Notes: a model not told the origin generated them from the sequence alone. DNA of 64,000 nt from Actinomyces procaprae (GCF_004798665.1 NZ_CP039292.1:806001-870000), one strand, 5' to 3'. Shown: positions 43,268-52,277, numbered from the stretch's first letter. A program made the numbers and translations.

Positions 43268-44272
43268 ATGAAGGCCTACGCCCTTACCTCCTACCGCAAC
43301 GGTGGGACGCTCGAGCGGCTGGACGTACCCGAGCCGACGGCCGGCCAGGGGCAGGTGGTGGTTGGAGTCCGCGCGGCCGGCCTCAACCCGCTGGACCGCA
43401 TGATCGCCGCCGGGCAGTTCCGGCAGCTTATTCCCTACCGGTTGCCGCAGGTGCTGGGGCAGGAGCTCGCCGGCGTGGTCACCGAGGTCGGCCCCGGCGT
43501 GGAGGACTTCGCGGTGGGTGATTACGTGTTCGGGCGCCCGGCCATCAACCGGATCGGCACCTTCACGCGGGCCATCGCCGTCGACGCCGCCGACCTCGCC
43601 CCCATGCCCGCCGGGCTCGGCTTTGCCGAGGCGGCCTCCCTGCCGCTCGTGCTGCTCACGGCCGCGCAGGCCTTCATGGAGAAGGCACGAGTCAAGCCGG
43701 GGGACAAGGTCTTCATCCAGGGCGGCACCGGGGGCCTCGGCTCAGTCGCCATCCAGGTGGCCAAGCATCTCGGCGCCACGGTTGCGACCACCGTGAGCAC
43801 CAAGAACGTCGACCTGGCCCGCGAGCTGGGCGCCGACGTCGTCGTGGACTACCGCACCCAGAGGTACGAGGACCATGTCCAGGACTACGACGTCGTCCTG
43901 GACACCCTGGGGAAGGATGAGACCCTGCGCTCCATGAAGGTGCTGCGACCGGGAGGCACCATGGTCTCGGTCGTTGGCGCGCCCGACCCCGACTTCGCGG
44001 CACAGCTGGGCAAGCCGATTCTGAAGCCGGTCATGTGGCTGATGGGCCGCAAGGTGCGCCGCGCCGCCAAGCAGCAGGGGGTCTCCTACAAGTTCCTGTT
44101 CATGCGCGCCGACGGCGGCCGCCTCGCGCAGCTCACCCCCGCCATTGAGGACGGCAGCATCAAGCCGCTGGTGGGGCACACCTTCGGGTTGGACGAACTG
44201 GAGCAGGCCATGGAGTTGTCCGCCTCCGGGAAGGCCGCCCCGGGCAAGGTCATCGTGGAGGCAGGGGAGTGA
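43268..44272 (+). CDS. NADPH:quinone oxidoreductase-like, zinc-independent MDR family
   Basis: 334 aa: N-terminal GroES-like fold (MKAYALTSYRNGGTLERLDV, LPQVLGQELAGVVTEVGPGVEDF) and a Rossmann domain with FIQGGTGGLGSVAIQVAKHLGA. The zinc-binding cysteines of alcohol dehydrogenases are absent, so quinone or enone reduction is likely. ATG 43268 has AGGAGC upstream. It overlaps the following hydrolase gene (GTGA). Probably controlled by the HxlR regulator. Confidence 0.92.
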   Translation: MKAYALTSYRNGGTLERLDVPEPTAGQGQVVVGVRAAGLNPLDRMIAAGQFRQLIPYRLPQVLGQELAGVVTEVGPGVEDFAVGDYVFGRPAINRIGTFTRAIAVDAADLAPMPAGLGFAEAASLPLVLLTAAQAFMEKARVKPGDKVFIQGGTGGLGSVAIQVAKHLGATVATTVSTKNVDLARELGADVVVDYRTQRYEDHVQDYDVVLDTLGKDETLRSMKVLRPGGTMVSVVGAPDPDFAAQLGKPILKPVMWLMGRKVRRAAKQQGVSYKFLFMRADGGRLAQLTPAIEDGSIKPLVGHTFGLDELEQAMELSASGKAAPGKVIVEAGE

Positions 44273-45117
44273 GCGCCGTGAAGTACTTCGACGGCCCATA
44301 CGTGGACGCGCCGGTCGAGCGCATGAGCACACCCCAAGGGGCGCATTTCGCGTACCGGGCGGTCGGTTCCGACGGCGGGGTACCCCTACTGCTCCTGAAC
44401 CATCTGGCGGCCACCCTCGACGGCTGGGACCCGCTGCTGGTCGACCGGTTGGCGCAGGACCGCCCGATAGTAGCGGTCGACTACCGCGGCATGGGCGGCT
44501 CCTCCGGATTAGCGCCAACCACGGTTGCGGGAATGGTCGACGGCGTTATCGAGTTCCTGGACGCCGCAGGACTGGAGCGGGTCGACGTCCTCGGGCTCTC
44601 GCTGGGCGGCTTCGTTACCCAGCAGCTGCTGCTGACCCATCCGCAGCGGTTCCGCAGGGCCGTGCTGGCCGGAACCGGTCCGGCGGGAGGTGCGGGCATC
44701 ACCAGGGTGCCGGGCCTGACCTTCCGGGCCATGGCGAAGGCGGCGCTGACCCGGAAGGACACCCGTCACTACCTGTTCTTCCCCGTGACCGCCTGGGACA
44801 GGGCGGATGAGTTCCTGGGCCGCGTGGCGGCCTTCAAGCATCCCGACACGGCTGCGCGGGTGCCCGGGCTCCTGCGCCAGCTCAGGGCCGTGCGTGGCTG
44901 GGGGCGGCAGGAGCCGCAGGACCTGTCCCGGATCGAACACCCGGTCCTGGTGGTGAACGGCGACAACGACCTCATGGTTCCCAGCCCCAACACGCTGGAC
45001 CTGGGGCGGCGCCTGCCCGCCGCCAGGCTCGAGGAGCTCTACCCCGGCGCCGGCCACGGCGCCATCTTCCAGGAGCCGGACCTCTTCGCCTCGCAGGTTC
45101 GCGCCTTCTTGGACTGA
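44269..45117 (+). CDS. Alpha/beta-hydrolase
   Basis: 282 aa. Oxyanion region LLLLNHLAATLDGWDP, nucleophile VLGLSLGGFV (Ser111), acid in VVNGDNDLMVP and histidine in YPGAGHGAIFQ. The fold and sequence fit the haloperoxidase/esterase-like group; the substrate is unknown. The GTG start overlaps the stop of the oxidoreductase, so both enzymes probably act in one detoxification unit. Confidence 0.9.
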   Translation: MSAVKYFDGPYVDAPVERMSTPQGAHFAYRAVGSDGGVPLLLLNHLAATLDGWDPLLVDRLAQDRPIVAVDYRGMGGSSGLAPTTVAGMVDGVIEFLDAAGLERVDVLGLSLGGFVTQQLLLTHPQRFRRAVLAGTGPAGGAGITRVPGLTFRAMAKAALTRKDTRHYLFFPVTAWDRADEFLGRVAAFKHPDTAARVPGLLRQLRAVRGWGRQEPQDLSRIEHPVLVVNGDNDLMVPSPNTLDLGRRLPAARLEELYPGAGHGAIFQEPDLFASQVRAFLD

Positions 45118-45145
45118 CGGAACTGCGTTGCCCGGATAGCTTCGT

Positions 45146-45357
45146 TCATCGGGGCATGCCCTCCCACGGGTTGACGACCGCTACCTCCAGCGGTGCGAAG
45201 TCCTTGACGTTGCACGTCACGACGGTCAGGCCGTGGACCGCGGCGGTGGCCGCGATCAGTGCGTCGCGCTCCGGCCGCGGGTCGGGGACATGCAGGTGTG
45301 CGGCGCGGCGGGCTTGCGGAGCTCGCTGACTACATTGGTATCCAACAGGTAGCTCAT
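45146..45357 (-). pseudogene. Decayed VapC-type PIN toxin
   Basis: The start MSYLLDTNVVSELRKPAA is a perfect VapC N-terminus (Asp in LLDTNV), but it is followed directly, in another frame, by PERDALIAATAAVHGLTVVTCNVKDF, the normal C-terminal third. About 70 central residues are missing and the frame is shifted; the first frame stops after 34 codons. The start overlaps the antitoxin stop by 4 bp (ATGA), the expected operon layout. Confidence 0.85.
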
Positions 45358-45593
45358 AACTCCGGAACCTTCAGACCGATAGAGGCCGGCTCGAACTCGA
45401 CGTCGACGTCGTCATCCATGCTCAGCCTGTCCACGAGCGAGGCGCCCGTCTCCCCGAGTCGGTGGTAGTCGTTGATGGTCAGTAAAACGTAAGCCGGCTT
45501 GCCTCGGTCCGTGATGATGACCGGTCCCTCATTGGCCGCCCGCTTGGCGGCACTGACATCGTGGTTGAAGTCGCGAGCGGTGATCGAGGGCAT
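45354..45593 (-). CDS. Phd/YefM-type antitoxin
   Basis: 79 aa: ITARDFNHDVSAAKRAANEGPVIITDRGKPAYVLLTINDYHRL is the Phd/YefM DNA-binding fold, followed by an acidic toxin-binding tail. The gene is intact with AGGAGG upstream, although its VapC partner is broken. It may remain as an autorepressor or protect against related toxins. Confidence 0.88.
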   Translation of the reverse strand: MPSITARDFNHDVSAAKRAANEGPVIITDRGKPAYVLLTINDYHRLGETGASLVDRLSMDDDVDVEFEPASIGLKVPEL

Positions 45594-45706
45594 GTCAACA
45601 CCTCCTGTGTAGCTACATACCCTACGTTATGTCGGGTGTATAGCCCGTGCGAGGGGATGACGCGCCCCCTTGCATCTGACACGGTGTGAGGATGTTCCAT
45701 GGAGGC

Positions 45707-46540
45707 ATGGATCACGACGAGGGACTGCTGCGTATTGGTCTGTTCTCCAGGCTCACGGCGATCAGCGTGAGGATGCTGCGCTACTACCAGGAGCAGCGTG
45801 TACTCGAGCCCGCCGCCATTGACCCATTCACCGGGCACCGGTCCTATGCGCCCTCTCAGCTCACTGACGCGCATTGGATCGTGCGACTGCGTGACGCCGG
45901 AATGCCGGTCGGCGAGATCGCCGAGATTATGGCCAACCGTGGTGATCCGACGCGTGTGCGCGCCATCATGTCCGCCCACGGCGACCGCTTGGATGCCGAG
46001 CGGGAACGTCTGGAACGCATGAGCGCCGCGTTTGAACATATCAACGCCTATCTCAAGGAGTCGACCATGGATATCGATGTCCGCCAGATTCACATGCCTG
46101 CCATGACCGTGGCAGTCCTGCGCCGCGTCCTGCCGTCCTACAACGACGAGGGCCGACTGTGGCAGGAGATCGTGCCGCTCATGGAACGCAGCGGCCTGGA
46201 ACTGCCCAGCCATGACGAAGGGTTGGGCGGGGCGACCTACCTAGACCCGGAGTACAGGGAGACCGATGTGGAGATCGAGGTCTGGATCAGGGTCCCGGAA
46301 ACCTTCACGCCGGTGGCGCCGCTGGAATGCCGCGAGGTGCCTGCGCGCGACGTCGTGGCCGCCACGCTACATGGCGGATATGACGGCATGCCGGAGGTCA
46401 CCGCGGCGATCGGTAGTTACATCGCGGCCCACAACCTTCGCACGGGACCCATGCTCAACATCTACCGGGTCGGCCCGGCGCACAACCCCGACCCGTCCAC
46501 CTGGGTTACGGATGCGTGCTTCCCGATCATCGAGGAGTGA
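45707..46540 (+). CDS. MerR family regulator with GyrI-like effector domain
   Basis: 277 aa. Residues about 5-75 are a MerR winged helix (LRIGLFSRLTAISVRMLRYYQEQRVL, DPFTGHRSYAPSQL), then a coiled coil, then a GyrI/BmrR-like ligand-binding domain (about 125-277; EVPARDVVAATLHGGYDGMPEV, TGPMLNIYRVGP). Such proteins activate drug-efflux or stress genes on binding hydrophobic ligands. Possible starts are GTG 45686, ATG 45692 and ATG 45707; none has ideal ribosome-binding spacing. Confidence 0.9.
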   Translation: MDHDEGLLRIGLFSRLTAISVRMLRYYQEQRVLEPAAIDPFTGHRSYAPSQLTDAHWIVRLRDAGMPVGEIAEIMANRGDPTRVRAIMSAHGDRLDAERERLERMSAAFEHINAYLKESTMDIDVRQIHMPAMTVAVLRRVLPSYNDEGRLWQEIVPLMERSGLELPSHDEGLGGATYLDPEYRETDVEIEVWIRVPETFTPVAPLECREVPARDVVAATLHGGYDGMPEVTAAIGSYIAAHNLRTGPMLNIYRVGPAHNPDPSTWVTDACFPIIEE

Positions 46541-46575
46541 CCGCGCGCCCGTGTGCGACGTCTGCGGTGTTACCG

Positions 46576-46735
46576 GTTCTTCCGGTTTGGGTGTGTGGTG
46601 ATTGCATCGGGGCCGAGGTGTCTGCTGCGCCGGTTGGACGTTAACAACGCTACTTAACGTTCTGCTGTATACCCCAGGAGCTTTCAGCAGACGGTTAACC
46701 GGCGTTGTTAACCCCGAAGTGGCGTTGCAGACGGT
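46576..46735. repeat. Hairpin-family repeat before the GNAT gene
   Basis: Begins with the boundary motif TTCTTCCGGTTTGGGTGTGT and contains GTTAACAACGC (46,640-46,650) pairing with GCGTTGTTAAC (46,702-46,712). The stretch 46,628-46,700 is the reverse complement of 6,266-6,342 with few differences. Confidence 0.7.
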
Positions 46736-46802
46736 GAAGTGGCGCAGCCCAGGGCTGAGTGACATACGTTGCTGGGAGCAATTCCGCCGTAGGATCCCCG
46801 CC

Positions 46803-47237
46803 ATGGACGAGCTGACCTACCTCACCGGCCGCGGCGCCGTCGCTCCCGGACAGATCGAGGGCATGTTCGTCGGCTGGCCGTCTCCTCCCTCCCCGCAGCA
46901 GCTGGTGGCGGTCATGGACGGCAGTTACCGGCGCGTCTGGGCGCTCGACGGCGACCGCGTCATCGGCTACATCAACGCCATCAGCGACGGCGTGCTCAAC
47001 GCCTTCATCCCCTGGCTCGAGGTCCACCCCGACTACCAGGGCCGGGGGATCGGCGCGGAACTGGTGCGTCGACTGCTAGCCCAGCTCGACGACATGTACG
47101 CCGTCGATCTGTGCTGTGATCCGGGAATGCTGCCGTACTACGAGAAGCTCGGATTCACGCGCCTGGCCGGCGCGGGCCTGCGCAATCCCGGTGCGTTGAC
47201 GGGCGGGGAAACTGCAAAGACGCTCGCGGGTCTCTGA
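46803..47237 (+). CDS. GNAT family N-acetyltransferase
   Basis: 144 aa. The acetyl-CoA pyrophosphate loop VHPDYQGRGIGAELVRRLL (motif A) and LPYYEKLGFTRL (motif B) are clear. The substrate is unknown. The start ATG 46803 is where the GNAT fold begins; the frame is open further upstream but that part is repeat sequence. Confidence 0.92.
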   Translation: MDELTYLTGRGAVAPGQIEGMFVGWPSPPSPQQLVAVMDGSYRRVWALDGDRVIGYINAISDGVLNAFIPWLEVHPDYQGRGIGAELVRRLLAQLDDMYAVDLCCDPGMLPYYEKLGFTRLAGAGLRNPGALTGGETAKTLAGL

Positions 47238-47303
47238 GACCGCTCGCCCACATCCCTGCCGCCCGGCAAGCGCCCGCGGCTCTACTCGGCGGGCGGTCTG
47301 CGC

Positions 47304-47620
47304 CGGGCCTACCCTGGGCGCATGCCTCCGTCCCAGCCGACCTCGCCCGTGTTCACCGCCGCGGGCCGGCATTCGCTTGCCCTGGTCGCCCGCGAGGTCC
47401 GTGCCGACGGCGTCCGCGAGGTCCTCACACCCCGCGTGCGCTGCACCGCCATGGCCATCCCCTTCGAACTCGAGGGCCTGCGCGTCACCGACATCGAGTG
47501 CGGCCCCTCCGGCCTGCTTGCACCCGGCGCGCTCACCACAGCGCTCGCGGCCTGCACGCGCCCGCCACAGCGGGGCGCTCATCGTCGTTGACGCCACACA
47601 CGGCAACACCCCACACCCGC
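47304..47620 (+). pseudogene. Truncated 5' copy of the PLP-fold gene at 49,553
   Basis: From GCCGGGCCTACCCTGGGCGC, upstream of the ATG (47,322), to codon about 80 it follows the intact gene at 49,553 (MPxSQP-PVFTAAGRHxLALVA). It then lacks about 80 bp present in the intact gene, picks up the match again in another frame at ATCGTCGTTGACGCCAC and dissolves. The open frame has 89 codons. It sits 2.2 kb upstream of the complete copy. Confidence 0.85.
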
Positions 47621-47698
47621 ACGCCAGAACCAACCCCGACCAAACCAGTCCCGGCACCCCCAAACTACACCCGGACGCTTGCTGAAAAACCGAGGCTT

Positions 47699-47749
47699 AT
47701 CCCTGGTGGCCGGGCCGTTTGACCAGGAGGCGGCCCGGCCACCAGGGAT
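47699..47749 (-). terminator. Terminator of the Cys-hydrolase gene
   Basis: A perfect 19-bp stem, ATCCCTGGTGGCCGGGCCG (47,699-47,717) against 47,731-47,749, 11 bp beyond the hydrolase stop. On the minus strand it is followed within 10 nt by GGTTTTTC, so it looks like a Rho-independent terminator. Confidence 0.8.
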
Positions 47750-47760
47750 CGGGAAATGAC

Positions 47761-48639
47761 CTAGTGTCGCTCGAGGATCTCGTTGGCGCCTCCCGCCTCG
47801 ACGTCTGCTATGAAGCTGAAGAACTCGGCTGCCACGCGCTCCGGGCAGTCGATTTCCATCAGGTGGCACTCGCCCTGCAGGAGTACCGTACGCGCCCCGC
47901 GCGTGTTTCTGATGGCGTATAGGTTGCTGTCGTAGAAGTCGTTGAAGAACGGGTCGTCAGTGCCAAAGAGATAGCCCACGGGAATGTTCACGCTGCGCAG
48001 GAACTCGTCGCACTCCTCCAGGCTGTCCCACACGCCTTCTGATGCGCCGGCATACTTCTGGATGATGCTCGCCATGGCCCTTGCCCGCTCAGGGTCGGCC
48101 TTGTTTATGCCGATAGCCTGAACCTCTTCCATCTTCTTGGTCAGACCTGCTTCGGGTTTGCGCAGACCGGCAGCCATCATCTGGGCGGGGTCGCCTGAAT
48201 TCATCATCTGGAACCACTGATTGTCGGTCTGGCCCTTCAGATGCGGCGCCAGGAAGAAGCTCGCAAGTGCCTTCACCATCTCGGGGTGATTCTTTGCCAT
48301 GTACCAGCCCGGCGTGGTGGAGTGGCACTTACCGAAGTGGATGAAGCGATCAATGCCGAGAATCTTGCAGAACTCATACTCGTCCCTGCCCCACTGCTTG
48401 GCCCAGTTGATGCTTTCGTCTGCATCAAATTCGTTGACGGGGCCGTCAAAGCGCATGACCAGGCCGTACACGTGATAGCGCTCGGCTATGGCCTCAACTA
48501 ACTCCATGAACGTGTAGAAGAAGAAGCCCGGGAATACGACTATCTCGTCGTGCTCTTCGCCGCGCTCGCAGTAGGTAAGTTCCGCGCCGTAACTCGTAGT
48601 TACGGACTTCGCCTCGCCCTTGACCTTGAAGTCCTCCAT
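47761..48639 (-). CDS. Alpha/beta-hydrolase with cysteine at the nucleophile position
   Basis: 292 aa. The elbow normally reading GxSxG is HFGKCHSTTPG, with Cys105 in the nucleophile place, as in dienelactone hydrolases. Candidate partners are Asp228/229 in LFGTDDPFF and His259 in LQGECHLMEID. No signal peptide. Base composition is visibly less GC-rich than the neighbours, and with the divergent TetR gene it looks recently acquired. AGGAGG precedes ATG 48639. The substrate is unknown. Confidence 0.85.
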   Translation of the reverse strand: MEDFKVKGEAKSVTTSYGAELTYCERGEEHDEIVVFPGFFFYTFMELVEAIAERYHVYGLVMRFDGPVNEFDADESINWAKQWGRDEYEFCKILGIDRFIHFGKCHSTTPGWYMAKNHPEMVKALASFFLAPHLKGQTDNQWFQMMNSGDPAQMMAAGLRKPEAGLTKKMEEVQAIGINKADPERARAMASIIQKYAGASEGVWDSLEECDEFLRSVNIPVGYLFGTDDPFFNDFYDSNLYAIRNTRGARTVLLQGECHLMEIDCPERVAAEFFSFIADVEAGGANEILERH

Positions 48640-48692
48640 TGTCGGCCTCCTGTGTTGGTTGACTTGTATCTGGTGGGTTCAGAGTGCCCTGT

Positions 48693-48734
48693 ATGGTTGG
48701 TCTTCGCAACCATCAAAACGAGATGCAGTATAAT
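48693..48734. promoter_or_regulatory. TetR operator and promoter between hydrolase and tetR genes
   Basis: ATGGTTG (48,693-48,699) and CAACCAT (48,707-48,713) form a 21-bp dyad of the size bound by TetR dimers. A consensus -10 TATAAT lies at 48,729-48,734 toward the tetR gene, so a repressor on the dyad would cover the -35 region and could also block the divergent hydrolase promoter. Confidence 0.65.
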
Positions 48735-48808
48735 GATAAGCAACATCGTCACCCGATCTGTATGTGTATATCGACGGAACGGCAGGATCGTTCCGGGGAA
48801 GGACTGCC

Positions 48809-49366
48809 ATGAGAGGCAGGGAGGATCTGCGCGTCGTTAAGACGCGCGCCAACATCCAGGCCACGTTCGTGAAGCTGCTGGCCGCTAAGGGGTTCCGACA
48901 TGTGACAGTGCAGGACATCTTGGATGATGCACTCATCAACCGCACGACATTCTACCGCCACTACAGCTCGAAATACGACTTGGCCGACAAAATGGCAGCC
49001 GAATTCTTGGCGCGGTTCGCCGCAGCGCTCGACTCCGCGCGTGAGGACCGTGCAAGCGGGATAGCTGCTGTTTACGCCGTTCTGGTTGAGGATCGGGATC
49101 GTACTATGGCGCTGTGGGATCTGCGTACCCATAACACGGATGTTCGCGCCGAAATGGAGTTGGTGCTCCGGAAGGCGTATCCAATGCTCGCGGGTGTACG
49201 GCCCCGCGGCGGGGAAGGGTTCCCTGCCCGCGTGTTCTCTGCGATAGCGCTGGCTGCCTTCGGCTATGTTCTCGAGGGTGGTGATCAACATTCCATGGAT
49301 GACGTGCGTGCGGGCATGCGAGAATATATAACGGCATCCACCAAGGTGCTGTCCGCGTTTGAATGA
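48809..49366 (+). CDS. TetR family transcriptional regulator
   Basis: 185 aa. The HTH is FVKLLAAKGFRHVTVQDILDDALINRTTFYRHYSSKYDLADKM in pieces: helix 2-3 around residues 30-50. The C-terminal ligand domain is unassigned. AAGGA lies five bases before ATG 48809. It is divergent from the Cys-type hydrolase and probably represses it. Confidence 0.92.
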   Translation: MRGREDLRVVKTRANIQATFVKLLAAKGFRHVTVQDILDDALINRTTFYRHYSSKYDLADKMAAEFLARFAAALDSAREDRASGIAAVYAVLVEDRDRTMALWDLRTHNTDVRAEMELVLRKAYPMLAGVRPRGGEGFPARVFSAIALAAFGYVLEGGDQHSMDDVRAGMREYITASTKVLSAFE

Positions 49367-49552
49367 TCGTGGTTATGTCCATCGGCGCATAAGGTCTTCT
49401 CGTGGTGATGCGCCCCATGGTGAAAGACTCTCCTATCCCCGCGCGGCTTGACGGAGAAAACGTGGTTTACACAAACGGGGGCGATGTGCGTCAGGTACGC
49501 CGCGAGTGCTTTGTCCCTCTCGACCAGTGTGCGCCGGGCCTACCCTGGGCGC

Positions 49553-50581
49553 ATGCCTACGTCCCAGCCGGCATTGCCCGTGTTCACCGCCGCGGGCAGG
49601 CACGCGCTGGCCCTGGTGGCCCGCGAGGCTCGCGCCGACGGCGTCCGCGAGGTCCTGGCGCCCCGCGTGCGCTGCACCGCCATGACCACCCCCTTCGAGC
49701 TCGAGGGCCTGCACGTCACCGACGTCGACTGCGCACCATCCGGCCTGCTCGCCCCCGGCGCCCTCGCCGCCGCGCTCGCGGCCTGCGACCGGCCGCCACT
49801 GATCCTGCACGCCGAGACCTTCGGCAACCGGGCCGACGGCGAACTCCGCACCGTGCTCGCCGCCGCCCGCTCGACCGGGGCGCGCATCGTCGTCGACGCC
49901 ACCCACACGGCACTGGAACGTGCCGAAGAACTGCTGACAGACGCCGGACCCGGGACCGGTGCCGCTGACCTCGACAACGCCGACTACCTGGTGGCGAGCC
50001 TGCGCAAGCTGCTGCCCATCCCGCTCGGCGGCGTGGTCCACGGGCTCGTCCGCCCGGCGGCGCCGACCGGGGACGAGCTGAACGCGGACCTGGCCGCCGT
50101 CGCCGCGATCGCCGAGCGCCACCGGGATGTGCCCGCGCTCATGGACGCCGTCGAGGACCTGCTCGACCTCGCCTGGGCGCCCGCCCCCATGCCGGGCCCT
50201 TACCGCGCCCGGCTCGCCGCCCCGGGGATAGGTGCCGAGCTCACCCGGCGTCGCACCCGCCTGGCGCGCCTGCACGCCGCCGTCGCCGAACTGGACGTCA
50301 TCAACCCCGGGGCCGCCTACCCGCCGGTGATCGCCCATCCCCAAGCCGCCGCCATCCGCACGGCGCTCGCGCGAGCCGGCTTCTCCCCGCCCCTGCACTG
50401 GCCCGGTGCCACCGATGGGCTCGTGGCCCTGCCCGACGATCCTTGGGCAGCAGCCATTGCACGCCGCGCGGCGGGGCCGACGGCACTGCGCGAGGCGCTT
50501 GCGGAAGGCGAGGCGAGTGGGCCTGCTGAGCCCTTAGACTTTGACGCCTTCATTGCCTCCAAAACCTCAAAGACGGCATGA
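49553..50581 (+). CDS. PLP-dependent (fold type I) aminotransferase-like protein
   Basis: 342 aa. GARIVVDATHTALERAEELL and NADYLVASLRKLLPIPLGG resemble the aspartate-containing strand and the Schiff-base lysine loop of fold-type I PLP enzymes (DegT/class V-like), though the protein is shorter than typical aminotransferases. The function is unknown. ATG 49553 is chosen because the truncated copy at 47,322 shares this start and upstream sequence. No operon partner. Confidence 0.65.
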   Translation: MPTSQPALPVFTAAGRHALALVAREARADGVREVLAPRVRCTAMTTPFELEGLHVTDVDCAPSGLLAPGALAAALAACDRPPLILHAETFGNRADGELRTVLAAARSTGARIVVDATHTALERAEELLTDAGPGTGAADLDNADYLVASLRKLLPIPLGGVVHGLVRPAAPTGDELNADLAAVAAIAERHRDVPALMDAVEDLLDLAWAPAPMPGPYRARLAAPGIGAELTRRRTRLARLHAAVAELDVINPGAAYPPVIAHPQAAAIRTALARAGFSPPLHWPGATDGLVALPDDPWAAAIARRAAGPTALREALAEGEASGPAEPLDFDAFIASKTSKTA

Positions 50582-50622
50582 GCGTCTATCGGCTGACCCC
50601 GGCCGCGCGCTGAGCGCGACCG

Positions 50623-51144
50623 CTAAACCCGCAGCACGCCGCGCCAGCCACGCGCCCCGTAGTAGGAGTCGGCGCCGTTGTGGTAGACGAAGACCCGGCC
50701 GAAGCGCCGGTCGCCGAACAGTGCGCCTCCCAGCGTCCGCACATCCACCGGCGTCGCCAGCCAGGTCGAGGTCTTCCGATCGAACTCGCCCAGGCTCTGC
50801 AAGTGGTGGTAGTCCGCCTCGCCCATGAGCTCAACGCCGATCTCCGCCGCCTCGCCCGCGGCACTGCCCCGCGGCGGGTTCTTCTTGCGGGAGCGCAGGG
50901 CCTCATCATCCAGGCACAGGCTGCGCCGGCCGGCGGGCGTCTCGGCCGAACAGTCGTAGAAGACGAATTCGTCCGCCTGCGCGTCGTAGCCGACCACGTC
51001 CGGCTCCCCGCCCGTGTCCTCCATGCGTCCGAGCGCGGCCAGCGCCTCGGGATGCGCGGCCAGGCGGGCGGCGACCGCGTCCCAGGAGATGCCCTCATGC
51101 CGGTGCGGATGCGCCTCGAACCGTTCCCTGAGCAGATCGATCAT
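50623..51144 (-). CDS. DUF4256 family protein
   Basis: 173 aa covering the whole family: LLRERFEAHPHRHEGISW, MEDTGGEPDVVGYDAQADEFVFYDC, RRSLCLDDEALRSRKKNPP, FDRKTSTWLATPVDVRTLGGALFGDRRFGRVFVYHNGADSYYGARGWRG (listed in pieces of the conserved core). Function is not established. GGAAGAGG precedes ATG 51144; the longer frame upstream is rejected. Confidence 0.9.
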   Translation of the reverse strand: MIDLLRERFEAHPHRHEGISWDAVAARLAAHPEALAALGRMEDTGGEPDVVGYDAQADEFVFYDCSAETPAGRRSLCLDDEALRSRKKNPPRGSAAGEAAEIGVELMGEADYHHLQSLGEFDRKTSTWLATPVDVRTLGGALFGDRRFGRVFVYHNGADSYYGARGWRGVLRV

Positions 51145-51305
51145 GCTGCCTCTTCCGTTGTGCTGCGTCATTGGCCGGGCACATTGTCCCCTACACGCGC
51201 GCGGGACGGTTGATCCTCCTGAGGAGACCACTTCCTGGCCTGTCACACGGCGGCAACACGGCTGGTCTCTAGGATCGTCCCGAAGCAAGCACATCAGGAG
51301 GAAGC

Positions 51306-52277
51306 ATGATCAGGGTAGCGATCAACGGATACGGCAACCTCGGGCGCGGAGCCGAGCAGGCCATCACCAAGAACGAGGACATGGAACTCGTCGTCGTCTT
51401 CACCCGGCGCGACCCGGCCACGGTCACCACGCAGGGCGCGCCCGTCGCGCACGTGGACGACATGCCCGCCTGGGCGGACAAGGTCGACGTCTGCCTCAAC
51501 TGCGGCGGCTCGGCCACCGACCTGATCGAACAGACCCCGGCCGCCGCCGCCCTGTTCAACACGGTCGACTCCTTCGACACCCACGCCCGCATCCCCGAGC
51601 ACTTCGCGGCCGTCGACGCCGCCGCCAAGGCATCCGGGCACGTGGCCGTGATCTCCACCGGCTGGGACCCGGGCCTGTTCTCCATGATGAGGGTCCTGGG
51701 CGAGGCCGTCCTGCCCGACGGCGCCACCACCACCTTCTGGGGCCCCGGCGTCTCCCAGGGGCACTCCGACGCCCTGCGCCGCATCGACGGCGTCGTGGAC
51801 GCCAAGCAGTACACCCGCCCGGTCGAGGCGACCGTCGCCGCGGTCAAGGCCGGTGACGACGTCGAACTCACCACCCGCTCCATGCACACGCGCGAGTGCT
51901 ACGTGGTGGCCGAGGAGGGTGCCGACCTGGCCCGCATCGAGCGGGAGATCAAGGAGATGCCCAACTACTTCGCCGACTACGACACCACCGTCAACTTCAT
52001 CACTGCCGAGGAACTGGCCGCCGAGCACGCCGGCATCCCGCACGGCGGCACCGTGGTTCGCCGCGGACACACCTCCGACGACGTCGCCGAGACCGTGAAC
52101 TTCGAGCTCCAGCTCGACTCCAACCCGGAGTTCACCGGCTCCGTCGTGGCCGCCATGGGGCGGGCGGCGGTGAGGCTGGCCGCCCGGGGCGAGTCCGGCG
52201 CGCGCACGGTCTTCGACGTGACGCTGGCGGACCTGTCCGCCAAGTCACCGGAGGACCTGCGCGCCCACTACCTGTGA
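51306..52277 (+). CDS. ddh: meso-Diaminopimelate D-dehydrogenase
   Basis: 323 aa NADPH enzyme that aminates tetrahydrodipicolinate directly to meso-diaminopimelate, the one-step branch of lysine and cell-wall precursor synthesis. INGYGNLGRGAEQAI is the Rossmann loop; STGWDPGLFSMMRV, WGPGVSQGHSDALRRI and GIPHGGTVVRRG match the Corynebacterium enzyme closely. AGGAGGA lies upstream of the ATG. Monocistronic. Confidence 0.96.
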   Translation: MIRVAINGYGNLGRGAEQAITKNEDMELVVVFTRRDPATVTTQGAPVAHVDDMPAWADKVDVCLNCGGSATDLIEQTPAAAALFNTVDSFDTHARIPEHFAAVDAAAKASGHVAVISTGWDPGLFSMMRVLGEAVLPDGATTTFWGPGVSQGHSDALRRIDGVVDAKQYTRPVEATVAAVKAGDDVELTTRSMHTRECYVVAEEGADLARIEREIKEMPNYFADYDTTVNFITAEELAAEHAGIPHGGTVVRRGHTSDDVAETVNFELQLDSNPEFTGSVVAAMGRAAVRLAARGESGARTVFDVTLADLSAKSPEDLRAHYL

